Assembly (NCBI GenBank): GCA_030266525.1
Contig: JAJDIC010000049.1
Coordinates: 1-16,561 of the forward strand
Reading direction: 5' to 3'
Source of the DNA: Desulfovibrio sp. OttesenSCG-928-G15
GTDB lineage: Bacteria > Desulfobacterota > Desulfovibrionia > Desulfovibrionales > Desulfovibrionaceae
Length of the DNA stretch: 16,561 nt
The translations under genes and the position numbers were made by a program. Every line of letters starts with the position of its first letter. Position 1 is the stretch's first letter. The notes below the pieces were generated by a model. That model saw only the letters and a program-made list of their open reading frames with translations, made no database searches and had not been told where the DNA came from. Below are positions 1-7,464 of this stretch, piece by piece.

Positions 1-745
1 CGAATACCAGGCACATATGCCCGATTTTGCGGGTTTTCGTATCCTGGGTTTCCTCGCCGCAGGTAAACTTGGTGTGCGGCAGGATTTCCAGGGTAATGAC
101 CTCAAGCAGGCACAGAAGAATGTTCTTCTTTTTACCGAGGAACATGACCGTGCCTTCCGGCTTGATGGAAGCGATAAGGTTTTTCACCCCGGTGAAAAAG
201 GCCCACACCACAAACACCGTTACAGCAATGAACACCGGGTCGATGGTGTAGTCGCCGTAAAAAATGTTGCCGGGGATGATTTTACCGGAAGGCAGGAAAC
301 TGCCGTTATACAGGCCCTTGAAGTTGATCGAGGCCATGAAGGCCCAAATCAGGGCAAAAATGACCGCAGGAATGCCGAACAGTATGGGCAGATATTTGGC
401 AGAGCTCATCCACTTGCCAATGCTGCTGCACGGAACAAGATCACGATAGGCCATGTTGCGCATGGCGCTCATCAGATCAGCCGGTTTTGCGCCGCGCGGG
501 CACAAATCGGAGCACTGCCCACACTGGTGACAAAGCCACACGTCCGGGTCAGATTTCAGCTTATCTTTCAGGCCCCATTGCGCCCAAATCATTTCCTTGC
601 GCGGGTAAGGATTGTTCTGGGGAGAGATGGGGCAGGCAACGCTACAGGTGGCGCACTGATAGCACTTTTTCAGTGACTCGCCGCCCGCTGCCTGCAGTTC
701 ACGTATGAACTGGACATCCGGTTCGATTCTTAAAGGTTGTGCCAT
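1..745 (-). CDS. qmoC: QmoC, membrane subunit of quinone-interacting oxidoreductase (partial, C-terminus missing)
   Basis: Membrane-anchoring subunit of the Qmo complex, which exchanges electrons with menaquinone and is thought to feed APS reductase. QmoC is known as a fusion of an HdrC-like iron-sulfur domain with an HdrE-like heme b membrane domain. The 248 visible codons show both: two [4Fe-4S] motifs, CYQCATCSVACP (Cys 28, 31, 34, 38) and CHQCGQCSDLCP (Cys 72, 75, 78, 82), then hydrophobic helices at about residues 119-138 and 171-187. The frame stays open to the left edge, so the remaining membrane helices and heme ligands lie outside the window. The ATG at 745 is fixed by a TAGGAGGAG ribosome binding site that overlaps the qmoB stop, with 12 bases between the genes. 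The family call is very secure. Confidence 0.95.
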   Translation of the reverse strand, partial: MAQPLRIEPDVQFIRELQAAGGESLKKCYQCATCSVACPISPQNNPYPRKEMIWAQWGLKDKLKSDPDVWLCHQCGQCSDLCPRGAKPADLMSAMRNMAYRDLVPCSSIGKWMSSAKYLPILFGIPAVIFALIWAFMASINFKGLYNGSFLPSGKIIPGNIFYGDYTIDPVFIAVTVFVVWAFFTGVKNLIASIKPEGTVMFLGKKKNILLCLLEVITLEILPHTKFTCGEETQDTKTRKIGHMCLVF

Positions 746-750
746 TTCCA

Positions 751-760
751 TCTCCTCCTA
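751..760 (-). promoter_or_regulatory. qmoC ribosome binding site overlapping the qmoB stop codon
   Basis: On the minus strand the qmoB stop TAG is the first part of TAGGAGGAGA, a near-perfect Shine-Dalgarno sequence about 6 bases before the qmoC ATG. This layout suggests translational coupling of qmoB and qmoC. Confidence 0.8.
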
Positions 761-3052
761 GTAGCCCTTGAACGGGTTGGGACCCTTTTCAAAGATCATT
801 TTCATGAACTCGTCCACCATGGTCGGCACGGCATCATAATCGTCAATGGCAACCTGGTACTGGGCCACACGGTCCGGCTCGACGCCGAGGCGGTCAAGGG
901 TTTCCGCTATGTTGTCCTTGCGGCGGTTGCATATTTCAGAGCCTTTTACAAAGTGGCACTGATAGTCGTCGCCGTACTTGCAGCCCATCATCATTACGCC
1001 GTCAATGCCTTTGCTCATGGCGTCGGCAACCCATATGGCGTTGACCGAACCAAGGCAACGTACCGGGATAATACGCACATACGGGCTCCAGGGTTTGCCG
1101 CGCATGGCAGCCATGTCAAAGGCAGGCAGGGCGTCGTTCTCGCAGGCGAGAATGATGACGCGCGGGCCGCCTACATCCATGTTGTCCGGAACCTTGATGT
1201 CGCGAATCATCGAGCCGATCTGGTCGATATTGTAGTTATCAAAGGAGATAACCCGCTCAGGGCAGGCCCCCATACAGGTGCCGCAACGACGGCAGCGCGA
1301 GGGGTTGGGCTTCGGCGTGCCTTTTTCATCGTCATCCAACGCGCCGAAGGGGCATTCTTCCGTACAGCGTTTGCACTGGGTACAGCGCACAAAGTTGAAC
1401 ACAGGGTACGAAAGGTCGCCGGAACGCGGGTGCACCGCTACGCCCCTGTTTACCGATTGGATGCACTGTACGGCTTTGAGGGCCGCGCCGTTTGCGTCTT
1501 CCAGGGCGCTGTCAAGCGTCATGGGCTGGCGCACGCAGCCTGCGGCATATACGCCGGTACGGCGGGTTTCATAGGGGAAGCAGATGTAGTTGGAATCCGC
1601 GTAGCCGTTGAAAAGGTCCAGATCCGGGAAAGCCGGGCCCTGGCGGTAGGCAAACTCCATAATCGGGTTCTTGGCCGTAGAGGGCACGATTCCGGTGGGC
1701 AGAACCACAAGGTCAACCACCACTTCGATACTCTCACCAAGCAGGGAGTTGGCTGCGCGCACAAGCATCTTGTCGCCTTCGGCAACAACTTCCTTCACAT
1801 CGGCCTTGGTCAGCATGATTGAAGGATTGTCCTGGGCGGCCTTGTAGAAGCGCTCGTGAATGCCCTGTACTACCATGCTGTCGTAAATGATGTAGGCAAT
1901 GGCATCGTCACCGAGTTCTGCCACATATCCGGCCTGCTTCAGGGCAACCACGCTGGATACGGCGTTACTGTAGGGCAGGTGGCGAACGCTTTCCATGTCT
2001 TCATAGACAAAGGGCTTTTCTTCGCCCTCGGCAGCGGGCGCGGCAGGGGCAGCGGCTGACGCTTCGGCAGTTGGTGCTTCCCCGGCTGCATGCTCGCTGC
2101 AACCGCAGGTGCAGGTGCTTGGCATGCACGGCTTGGTGTCCAGGATGAAGGCCACACGCTTGGCTTTCACCGCGCCGTCCTTGGCCATTTTTTCAAACTC
2201 GGCGGCAGTGACCACCTTGGGGGACTTGCCGTAGCCGAGCGGCTCCAGGTATTTCGTGTCCTGCGGCTGCCAGCCGGTAGCCAGAACTACAGACCCTATG
2301 TCAACGCTCTGCTCGCCCGAAGGCGTTTGCAGGGTTGCCGTATACTGGCCGGGAGCGCCGGCCAGGCGGGAAAGGGTTGCACCGGTAACTACCGTAATAT
2401 TGCTCTCTGCCTGCACTTTTTTGACAAGACCCGCAAGGTCAAGCTCATGCGCCTTGTCGTGGGGGGCTTTGAGCGGGATGGTCTTTTTGAAGCTGCGGGC
2501 ACGCCCGCCAAGCTCGGTTTCCTTTTCAACAAGGGTAACCGGAACATCCGCTTTTGCCGCCGCAAGAGCCGCGTTCAAGCCGGTAAAACCTCCGCCGAGC
2601 ACAAGAATGCGGTTGTGGCTTTCCGTCATTTCCGGGTTGGGCGTGTTGCACTTCTGGATTTTGATAATGCCCATGTTGATGTAGTCAACAGCCATGAGCC
2701 GCAAAAGCTCGGGCGCGTCTTCATCAGCGGCGGGCGTGCTGCCATCCGGGTTTTTATAAGCCAGCACACAGCCTTCACGCAGGGAAACGCGTTCAACCTG
2801 TATTCCGGGGAAATTGTAAATATCCCAGTCAACGCGGGCGCTTGTGCCGCAAATCACTATCCCGTCAAGCTCGTTTTCCTCGATATCGGTGACTATTTCC
2901 TTGCGTGCCGAAGGGTCGGCCAGCACCGGAATCACTTTGACCACAGGGGCAAAGCTGCTCCAGCGCTTTTCCACCCCGGCGGCCAACGCATCAACGTCGA
3001 GGCCGCCGCCAATGGCGGACTGGTCAAAATATACGCCTATTTTTGTGGCCAT
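758..3052 (-). CDS. qmoB: QmoB, HdrA-like flavin/iron-sulfur subunit of the Qmo complex
   Basis: Soluble 764-residue subunit of the Qmo complex, homologous to heterodisulfide reductase HdrA with an MvhD-like C-terminus. Visible in order: an N-terminal segment (1-145); an FAD-binding fold beginning near residue 150 with the dinucleotide motif LVLGGGFTGLNAAL; a Cys cluster CMPSTCTCGC (Cys 309, 314, 316, 318) followed by an Ala/Pro/Glu-rich stretch (about 322-346); the rest of the flavin domain; two ferredoxin-type [4Fe-4S] motifs, CTQCKRCTEECP (557-568) and CRRCGTCMGACP (587-598); and an MvhD-like domain with VRCLGSV and GCKYGDDYQCHF, likely holding a [2Fe-2S] cluster. It starts 6 bases after the qmoA stop behind GGGAGG. 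The role follows from work on the Desulfovibrio Qmo complex. The Cys-plus-Ala segment is unusual for an HdrA-type protein. Confidence 0.95.
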   Translation of the reverse strand: MATKIGVYFDQSAIGGGLDVDALAAGVEKRWSSFAPVVKVIPVLADPSARKEIVTDIEENELDGIVICGTSARVDWDIYNFPGIQVERVSLREGCVLAYKNPDGSTPAADEDAPELLRLMAVDYINMGIIKIQKCNTPNPEMTESHNRILVLGGGFTGLNAALAAAKADVPVTLVEKETELGGRARSFKKTIPLKAPHDKAHELDLAGLVKKVQAESNITVVTGATLSRLAGAPGQYTATLQTPSGEQSVDIGSVVLATGWQPQDTKYLEPLGYGKSPKVVTAAEFEKMAKDGAVKAKRVAFILDTKPCMPSTCTCGCSEHAAGEAPTAEASAAAPAAPAAEGEEKPFVYEDMESVRHLPYSNAVSSVVALKQAGYVAELGDDAIAYIIYDSMVVQGIHERFYKAAQDNPSIMLTKADVKEVVAEGDKMLVRAANSLLGESIEVVVDLVVLPTGIVPSTAKNPIMEFAYRQGPAFPDLDLFNGYADSNYICFPYETRRTGVYAAGCVRQPMTLDSALEDANGAALKAVQCIQSVNRGVAVHPRSGDLSYPVFNFVRCTQCKRCTEECPFGALDDDEKGTPKPNPSRCRRCGTCMGACPERVISFDNYNIDQIGSMIRDIKVPDNMDVGGPRVIILACENDALPAFDMAAMRGKPWSPYVRIIPVRCLGSVNAIWVADAMSKGIDGVMMMGCKYGDDYQCHFVKGSEICNRRKDNIAETLDRLGVEPDRVAQYQVAIDDYDAVPTMVDEFMKMIFEKGPNPFKGY

Positions 3053-3058
3053 TCTCTG

Positions 3059-3067
3059 CTACCTCCC
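3059..3067 (-). promoter_or_regulatory. qmoB ribosome binding site overlapping the qmoA stop codon
   Basis: GGGAGG runs directly into the qmoA stop TAG, and the qmoB ATG follows after CAGAGA. The SD therefore lies within the last codons of qmoA, which implies coupled translation, as at the qmoB-qmoC junction. Confidence 0.8.
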
Positions 3068-4294
3068 TTTCGCCGTTTGGATCGCTTTCATGGCGGCGCT
3101 GGTGCCGGATTGGGCAGAGCGCATCACGTCAAGCGGCTGCTTGGCGCAACCCGCGGCAAAAATGCCCTTTTCCTCGCCGTCTACAATGAAACCGTCCTCA
3201 TCAAGGGTGACGCCGTAGGGGTTTGCATCACCGGCAAGGCTGGGCTGCATGCCGGTTGCCAGCACCACCAAATCATGGGTGTACTTGCGCTTTTCACCCT
3301 TGACGGCATCTTCAACCTCGACAAGCACATTGCCGTCAGCGTCTGTTTCCAGCGCGGCGACCTTGCCTTTTACCAGGCGGATTTTGTCATCGGCGGTGAC
3401 TTTGTCGCGGAAGTTTTCATACCGGCCCGGCGTGCGAAGGTCGATATAGTAAATGGTGACTTCGGCGTTGGGGTACTGTTCACGCACATAACAGGCCTGC
3501 TTCAGCGAGGCCATGCAGCAGATGTAGGAACAGAAATTGAGGTGATTCTGGTCGCGCGAGCCCGCGCATTGCACAAAAGCGACACGGCGCGGGGCCTTGC
3601 CGTCTGCCGGGCGAAGAATTTTCCCGCCGGTCGGGCCGTGCGGCGAAGCCAGGCGCTCCATCTGCATGTTGCTGATACAGTTGGCAGCAGAACCGCCGCC
3701 CAGGTTGGCAAGGCGAGTTACGTCATAGGGTTTCCAGCCTGTGGCAAGCACAATACTGGCAACGGAGAGTTCGAGTTCTTTCGGTTCTTCGTTCAGGTTG
3801 ACTGCCGCGCTTTTGGCGACCTTGATCTGGTCGTCCTGCGTCAACGCGTCCTTGTCCACCACATAGCGGGCCGGGAAGGCAAAAGGCATGGAAAGGTACA
3901 GGCCCTTGCGCTTGGCAAGGCCCAGTTCAAAGTCATCATCGACCTGTCCAGACAGAGAAGAAGCAAGCAGGCCAAGGTCTGCGCTGTGCGGCGCCGTGTG
4001 GCGCGGCTCAATACGCACTTTTACCTTATAGTCACCGGCGCTGCCTTCAACCCCGGCCACGGTGGCCTGGGTGAAAAACTTGATTCTCGGGTTTTTCTTG
4101 ATACGCTGGAACTGAATTTCCAGGCCGCAGGACGGGGGGCAAAGCTTGGGGAAATACTTGTTAAGCTGTGCTACCCGGCCGCCAAGAAAAGGACTCTTTT
4201 CGACGATGAACACATCATAGCCGACCTCCGCGGCTTCAAGGGCGGCTGTAAGACCGCTGAATCCGCCTCCGACGACAAGTATGGCGTTGGACAT
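3059..4294 (-). CDS. qmoA: QmoA, HdrA-like FAD subunit of the Qmo complex
   Basis: Soluble flavoprotein subunit of the Qmo complex (411 residues), related to HdrA. The N-terminus carries the FAD dinucleotide motif ILVVGGGFSGLTAALEA (residues 5-21), with Glu32 at the end of the second strand (VFIVEK). CPPSCGLE follows at 52-59. Further on is the HdrA-type signature FVQCAGSRD (Cys243) with FCSYICC (Cys255, 259, 260), and near the end the flavin-family segment GIFAAGCAKQPLDV. Unlike QmoB it has no ferredoxin-like [4Fe-4S] repeats. The frame is open upstream to 4381, but ATG 4294 is preferred: GGGAGGA lies 8 bases upstream, homology begins at once, and the upstream codons look non-coding. First gene of the qmo operon, about 400 bases after aprA and its terminator, so probably transcribed from its own promoter. 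Confidence 0.95.
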   Translation of the reverse strand: MSNAILVVGGGFSGLTAALEAAEVGYDVFIVEKSPFLGGRVAQLNKYFPKLCPPSCGLEIQFQRIKKNPRIKFFTQATVAGVEGSAGDYKVKVRIEPRHTAPHSADLGLLASSLSGQVDDDFELGLAKRKGLYLSMPFAFPARYVVDKDALTQDDQIKVAKSAAVNLNEEPKELELSVASIVLATGWKPYDVTRLANLGGGSAANCISNMQMERLASPHGPTGGKILRPADGKAPRRVAFVQCAGSRDQNHLNFCSYICCMASLKQACYVREQYPNAEVTIYYIDLRTPGRYENFRDKVTADDKIRLVKGKVAALETDADGNVLVEVEDAVKGEKRKYTHDLVVLATGMQPSLAGDANPYGVTLDEDGFIVDGEEKGIFAAGCAKQPLDVMRSAQSGTSAAMKAIQTAKGR

Positions 4295-4302
4295 CTCGGG
4301 TA

Positions 4303-4309
4303 TCCTCCC
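4303..4309 (-). promoter_or_regulatory. qmoA ribosome binding site that decides the start
   Basis: GGGAGGA on the minus strand, 8 bases before ATG 4294. The upstream in-frame ATG at 4381 has no such site. Confidence 0.75.
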
Positions 4310-4490
4310 TGATAGGGTAAACAAAAGCCGTGTTAACGGGGCCATCGGCATTGGGCAAGCAAACGGCCCAAGCCTGGACAATAAACGACCTTACTGCCCG
4401 GGCTCAGGCCGCAAAAATGCGACAACGCCGCCATGGTGGCGACGCAAACCGGCCGAAACCTGTATTCGGCAAACTCGGTCTTTTGAGCGA

Positions 4491-4504
4491 TGGTTGTACA
4501 ACCA
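4491..4504. promoter_or_regulatory. 14-base perfect palindrome, possible operator upstream of qmoA
   Basis: TGGTTGTACAACCA equals its own reverse complement over all 14 bases; the flanking bases do not extend it. It lies about 197 bases before the qmoA start. Such symmetry fits a site for a dimeric regulator. It does not match the TTGTGA-type half-sites of Rex or CRP/FNR-type regulators, so the cognate factor is unknown and the role is inference. Confidence 0.35.
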
Positions 4505-4613
4505 AGGGCTGCCGCCGTTGAGAGAACCATTCACACCTGGTGTTTGCCCAGCGCACGCGAAAAACACATGCACGGCAACCTCCCGGAATGTGAAAAAACG
4601 GAATCGCAGGAAA

Positions 4614-4653
4614 CGCTTTTCCCCTGCCGCGAACGGCACAGGGAGAAAAGGCG
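4614..4653 (-). terminator. Second hairpin downstream of aprA, overlapping the first
   Basis: Arms 4614-4629 and 4634-4653 pair over about 16 base pairs with three small bulges around a 4-base loop. On the minus strand its first arm contains the U-rich tract of the hairpin at 4651-4682 and shares three bases with it, so the two cannot be complete at once. It may be a backup terminator or an RNA-stabilising structure for the apr transcript. Confidence 0.5.
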
Positions 4654-4682
4654 GGGGGCAAAGACCAGGCTTTGCCCCCCGC
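4651..4682 (-). terminator. Rho-independent-type terminator of aprBA
   Basis: A perfect 13-base-pair stem, GCGGGGGGCAAAG paired with CTTTGCCCCCCGC, with a 6-base loop. It begins 8 bases after the aprA stop. In the minus-strand transcript it is followed by CUUUUCUCCC, a modest U-tract. The GC-rich stem right after the stop makes termination or 3'-end protection of the apr mRNA the natural reading. Confidence 0.8.
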
Positions 4683-4690
4683 GGCATCTC

Positions 4691-6682
4691 TTATTCAGGG
4701 ATGATCTGGTAGTAGGGCTTCTTGTAGATTACAGTTTCGCCCTTCTTGGGATCATACTTGGAGTTTACAAAGCACTTCCACTTGGAGTCGTCAAGGCCCA
4801 TGAAGTCGGCTCTGTAGTAGAAGCCGGGGTAACGGGATTCCTGACGGAAGTCGATGTGCTGCATGTGCAGGCGCACCGTCCACAGGCGATGGTAGTTTTC
4901 CCAGCAGCGGAGCAGTTCGTGAAGGTCACGGGCGGCCAGCTTGAGGGAGTCTTCTTCCATCATCTTGAGGAGGTTGAAGCCGGTTTTGAGCAGCGCGTCG
5001 GAAGTGGTGTAGTAGGTGCCGATACCACCGCCGTATTCATCGGTGCACTTGACGAGGCGCATCATGAAGTTTTTCGGGGTGATGTAGTTCGGGTTGACCA
5101 CAGCGTCCGTGGAGGCGGATTTGCCTTCCTGGAAGTTGTAGAACGGACGGTAGATGAGCTTTTTCAGTTCATCAGCCGTTTCCTTGATGGCGGGCTTGTA
5201 GTCCTTGTGGTCTACGCACCAGCGCACAAGCTGCTTGCCGACGATACGGCCTTCAGCGTGGGAGCCGGAGGAGAACTTGTGACCGGAAGCGCCAACGCCA
5301 TCGGCGCAGGTGAACAGGCCGTTCACGGTGGTCATACGGTTGTATACCTTGCCGTTGTCGGCTTTCACTTTGTAGTCTTCAGGCACCCAAGACTCGTCCG
5401 GACCGGAAACCCAGATACCGCAGCAACCGGAGTGGGAGCCGAGGAGATAGGGTTCGGTGGGCATGATTTCAGAGCCTTTTTCTTCAGGCTTGATATCCAT
5501 GGCAGCCCACAGGTTGGCCTGACCAACGCACATATCAAGGAAGTCTTCCCAGGCTTCGGACTCAAGGTGCTTCTGCTGGGCCGGGGTGAGCTTTTCAAAG
5601 GTGGTCTTCAAAGCTACGTCGGTCGCCATGTAGATGGGGCCGCGGCCTTCGCGCATTTCGCGAAGCATCATGTGGTTACGAAGGCAGGTAGGAATAACGT
5701 GACCCTTGGCATAGCCACGGTCTTCGTAGGGTTTGATCATGGCGCGGTTAACTTCGCAATAATCTTCGCCCTTGTAGTTGGTGGCTTTGGCTTTAAAGAG
5801 CAGGAACCATGCGCCGACCGGGCCGTAACCGTCTTTGAAACGGGCGGGCACGAAGCGGTTTTCCATCATGGTCATTTCAGCGCCAACCTGAGCACACATG
5901 GTGTAGGTGGAACCTGCGTTCCATACCGGATACCACGCACGGCCCATACCTTCACCGGTGGAACGCGGTTTGTACACGTTCACCGCGCCGCCGCAAGCGA
6001 CGACCATGGCGTTGGCTTTGAAAATGTGCACTTCGTTGTCACGCAGGTTGAAGCCCACAGCGCCGGCAACGCGGTTTTCCACGTTAGCGTCGAGCAGCAG
6101 CTTCACGATGAAGATACGCTCCATAAGGCGAGCTTCGCCCAGGGCGTTTTTCGCGGCTTCCGCAACGATGCACTTGTAGGACTCACCGTTGATCATGATC
6201 TGCCAGCGACCGGAACGAACGGGCTTGTCGCCGTTACGCAGGCTCTTGCCCTGTTCTTTGGCCTGACCACCGTCAAGGTTGTGATCGCCTTCTTTGATCC
6301 AGCAGGGCAGGCCCCACTCTTCAAACAGGTGAACGGAATCGTCAACGTGACGGCCAAGGTCGTAGATAAGGTCTTCGCGAACGAGGCCCATAAGGTCGGT
6401 GCGGACCATGCGAACATAGTCGTCAGCCTTGTTTTCGCCAAGGTAGGTGTTGATGGCGGAAAGGCCCTGGGCCACGGCGCCGGAGCGCTCAAGGGCGGCC
6501 TTGTCAACCAGCATGATTTTCAGTTCGGGGGCGTATTTGTCGGCCCAGCGCACGGCTTCAAAAGCCGCGCCACAGTTACCCATACCGCCGCCGACCATCA
6601 GAATGTCAACGTCATGTTCTTTCACAGTGGGTTCGGCGATGGCGACACCCCTGGGGCTTTCCTTCACAGGAATCATCGGCAT
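4691..6682 (-). CDS. aprA: AprA, adenylylsulfate reductase alpha subunit (FAD)
   Basis: Catalytic subunit of dissimilatory APS reductase, which reduces adenylylsulfate to sulfite plus AMP in the cytoplasm. The 663-residue length is typical. The N-terminus shows the FAD motif VDILMVGGGMGNCGAAFEA (25-43) with Asp60 at the end of strand 2, then ERSGAVAQGLSAIN (65-78), characteristic of the fumarate reductase/APS reductase flavoprotein family. The C-terminal half holds the flavin-binding segment SSGSHAEGRIVGKQL and the AprA-specific C-terminal domain. ATG 6682 is preceded by GTAAGGAG with an 8-base spacer, 45 bases after the aprB stop. It forms a heterodimer with AprB, encoded just upstream, and is followed by a strong hairpin. 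Electrons are thought to arrive from QmoABC, encoded next downstream. Confidence 0.98.
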   Translation of the reverse strand: MPMIPVKESPRGVAIAEPTVKEHDVDILMVGGGMGNCGAAFEAVRWADKYAPELKIMLVDKAALERSGAVAQGLSAINTYLGENKADDYVRMVRTDLMGLVREDLIYDLGRHVDDSVHLFEEWGLPCWIKEGDHNLDGGQAKEQGKSLRNGDKPVRSGRWQIMINGESYKCIVAEAAKNALGEARLMERIFIVKLLLDANVENRVAGAVGFNLRDNEVHIFKANAMVVACGGAVNVYKPRSTGEGMGRAWYPVWNAGSTYTMCAQVGAEMTMMENRFVPARFKDGYGPVGAWFLLFKAKATNYKGEDYCEVNRAMIKPYEDRGYAKGHVIPTCLRNHMMLREMREGRGPIYMATDVALKTTFEKLTPAQQKHLESEAWEDFLDMCVGQANLWAAMDIKPEEKGSEIMPTEPYLLGSHSGCCGIWVSGPDESWVPEDYKVKADNGKVYNRMTTVNGLFTCADGVGASGHKFSSGSHAEGRIVGKQLVRWCVDHKDYKPAIKETADELKKLIYRPFYNFQEGKSASTDAVVNPNYITPKNFMMRLVKCTDEYGGGIGTYYTTSDALLKTGFNLLKMMEEDSLKLAARDLHELLRCWENYHRLWTVRLHMQHIDFRQESRYPGFYYRADFMGLDDSKWKCFVNSKYDPKKGETVIYKKPYYQIIPE

Positions 6683-6690
6683 GATAGTAT

Positions 6691-6696
6691 CTCCTT
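6691..6696 (-). promoter_or_regulatory. aprA ribosome binding site
   Basis: AAGGAG on the minus strand, 8 bases before the first ATG. It selects the first ATG over the second ATG two codons later. Confidence 0.7.
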
Positions 6697-6727
6697 ACGC
6701 AAATTAAGTTACTGTTGCGGCACGGAA

Positions 6728-7213
6728 CTAGGCGTTGTCAGCCCAGCTCTTTTTCATGTCGGCTTCGGTGACGTCGAACTTTTTACCAAGGGCAGACTCA
6801 GGGGCAGTCAGAGCCGTTTCAGTGAAAAGCAGTTCGCTGTCCAGATCCCCGGGTTCGGGCTTGCCTTCAAAGGGCTTGATGGAGCCTTCAGGCGTGGTGC
6901 GGATGGGGAATTTGAAGCGTTTGACATCGCCGCTACGGAACTTGACCGTCCACATGATGGAATCGGCAGAGCGCATCGGAATGCAGGTGCCGCCCATGGG
7001 AGCGAAGTCGGCGTAAGGACGGGCCGTGATGGCGCCTTGGGGACAGATTTTCACGCAGGAGTAGCATTCCCAACAGGCATCCGGCTCTTGGTTAAAAGCC
7101 TTCATCTCATCAGCATCAAGGATCATGAGATCGTTGGGACAGATGTACATGCAAGCGGTTTTCTCGCCACCCTTGCAGCCATCACACTTGGACGGATCGA
7201 CAAATGTCGGCAT
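6728..7213 (-). CDS. aprB: AprB, adenylylsulfate reductase beta subunit (two [4Fe-4S])
   Basis: Electron-transfer subunit of APS reductase, 161 residues, normal for the family. Two [4Fe-4S] clusters are bound by Cys10, 13, 21, 25 (with the family's longer loop, CDGCKGGEKTACMYIC) and Cys47, 50, 53, 57 (CWECYSCVKIC). Trp48, next to the second cluster, matches the tryptophan described as bridging electron transfer to the AprA flavin. The C-terminal third lacks cysteine clusters and corresponds to the tail known to wrap around AprA. The ATG at 7213 has GGAGG 7 bases upstream. First gene of the apr unit; the promoter lies in the 349-base gap to the divergent gene. Confidence 0.98.
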   Translation of the reverse strand: MPTFVDPSKCDGCKGGEKTACMYICPNDLMILDADEMKAFNQEPDACWECYSCVKICPQGAITARPYADFAPMGGTCIPMRSADSIMWTVKFRSGDVKRFKFPIRTTPEGSIKPFEGKPEPGDLDSELLFTETALTAPESALGKKFDVTEADMKKSWADNA

Positions 7214-7371
7214 ACCTTGTCCTCCAACTGGTATTTAAAGGTTATCCTTTCGAACTACCAAAACAATAATGCAGGCGATTCTTTTGTGAGAACGGCGCGT
7301 AGCCTAAATGCTCCATTCGGAGTAAGAAAGCGCGGCCATTCGTTACGCCTGACCAAAACGCTTGTGCGGAA

Positions 7372-7399
7372 ATTAACAAGCAAGGAGGTATCGTGTCAA
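7372..7399 (-). promoter_or_regulatory. Candidate sigma-70-type promoter of aprBA
   Basis: On the minus strand a perfect -35 TTGACA (7399-7394) is followed after 16 bases by GTTAAT (7377-7372), 4 of 6 matches to TATAAT. Transcription would start near 7365, giving an untranslated leader of about 150 bases. A weaker pair (TTGGTA, 17 bases, TTAAAT) lies much nearer to aprB but would leave almost no leader. Confidence 0.5.
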
Positions 7400-7464
7400 G
7401 CGATTATTCAACAATGCACGGCTGGTCTGCATTTTTTCTTGCTCCCGCCACGGTTTCGCGCTAG
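7393..7464 (+). CDS. Possible 23-residue leader peptide with strong SD (speculative)
   Basis: GTG 7393 is preceded by AAGGAGGT with a short spacer and opens a frame of 23 codons ending at TAG 7464. The peptide is rich in aromatic residues (Tyr5, Trp11, Phe14, Phe15). It lies about 100 bases before a gene related to aromatic biosynthesis enzymes, so it could be an attenuator-type leader. Against this, no convincing terminator/antiterminator pair follows (only a weak 4-base-pair stem before TTTTT near 7489-7508), and the SD-like string is the complement of the spacer in the candidate apr promoter. Chance is quite possible. Confidence 0.2.
   Translation: MSSDYSTMHGWSAFFLAPATVSR

Larger units (their letters stand above)
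4295..4612 (-). other. apr-qmo intergenic region, probable qmo promoter/leader
   Basis: No convincing gene lies here on either strand. The region separates the apr terminator hairpins from qmoA and should contain the qmo promoter, but no good -35/-10 pair could be found, so none is called. The clearest structure is a 14-base perfect palindrome at 4491-4504. Confidence 0.5.

Noticed and set aside
737..1822. Open plus-strand frame of 361 codons antisense to qmoB
   Set aside because: Shadow of QmoB, whose iron-sulfur motifs lie on the other strand.
2090..4312. Open plus-strand frame of 740 codons antisense to qmoA and qmoB
   Set aside because: Shadow of two well-supported genes; no domain or ribosome binding site seen.
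4353..4371. GG-N10-GC pattern resembling a sigma-54 promoter before qmoA
   Set aside because: Only the GG/GC core and TTGC match; the -24 element is poor and no enhancer-binding regulator is nearby.
4531..4569. 12-codon minus-strand frame with GGGAGG upstream, in the apr-qmo gap
   Set aside because: Very short, no conserved context, and the long distance to qmoA argues against a leader peptide.
7285..7300. TTGTGAGAAC, a possible Rex or CRP-type half-site before aprB
   Set aside because: The second, inverted half-site is missing at the expected distance.
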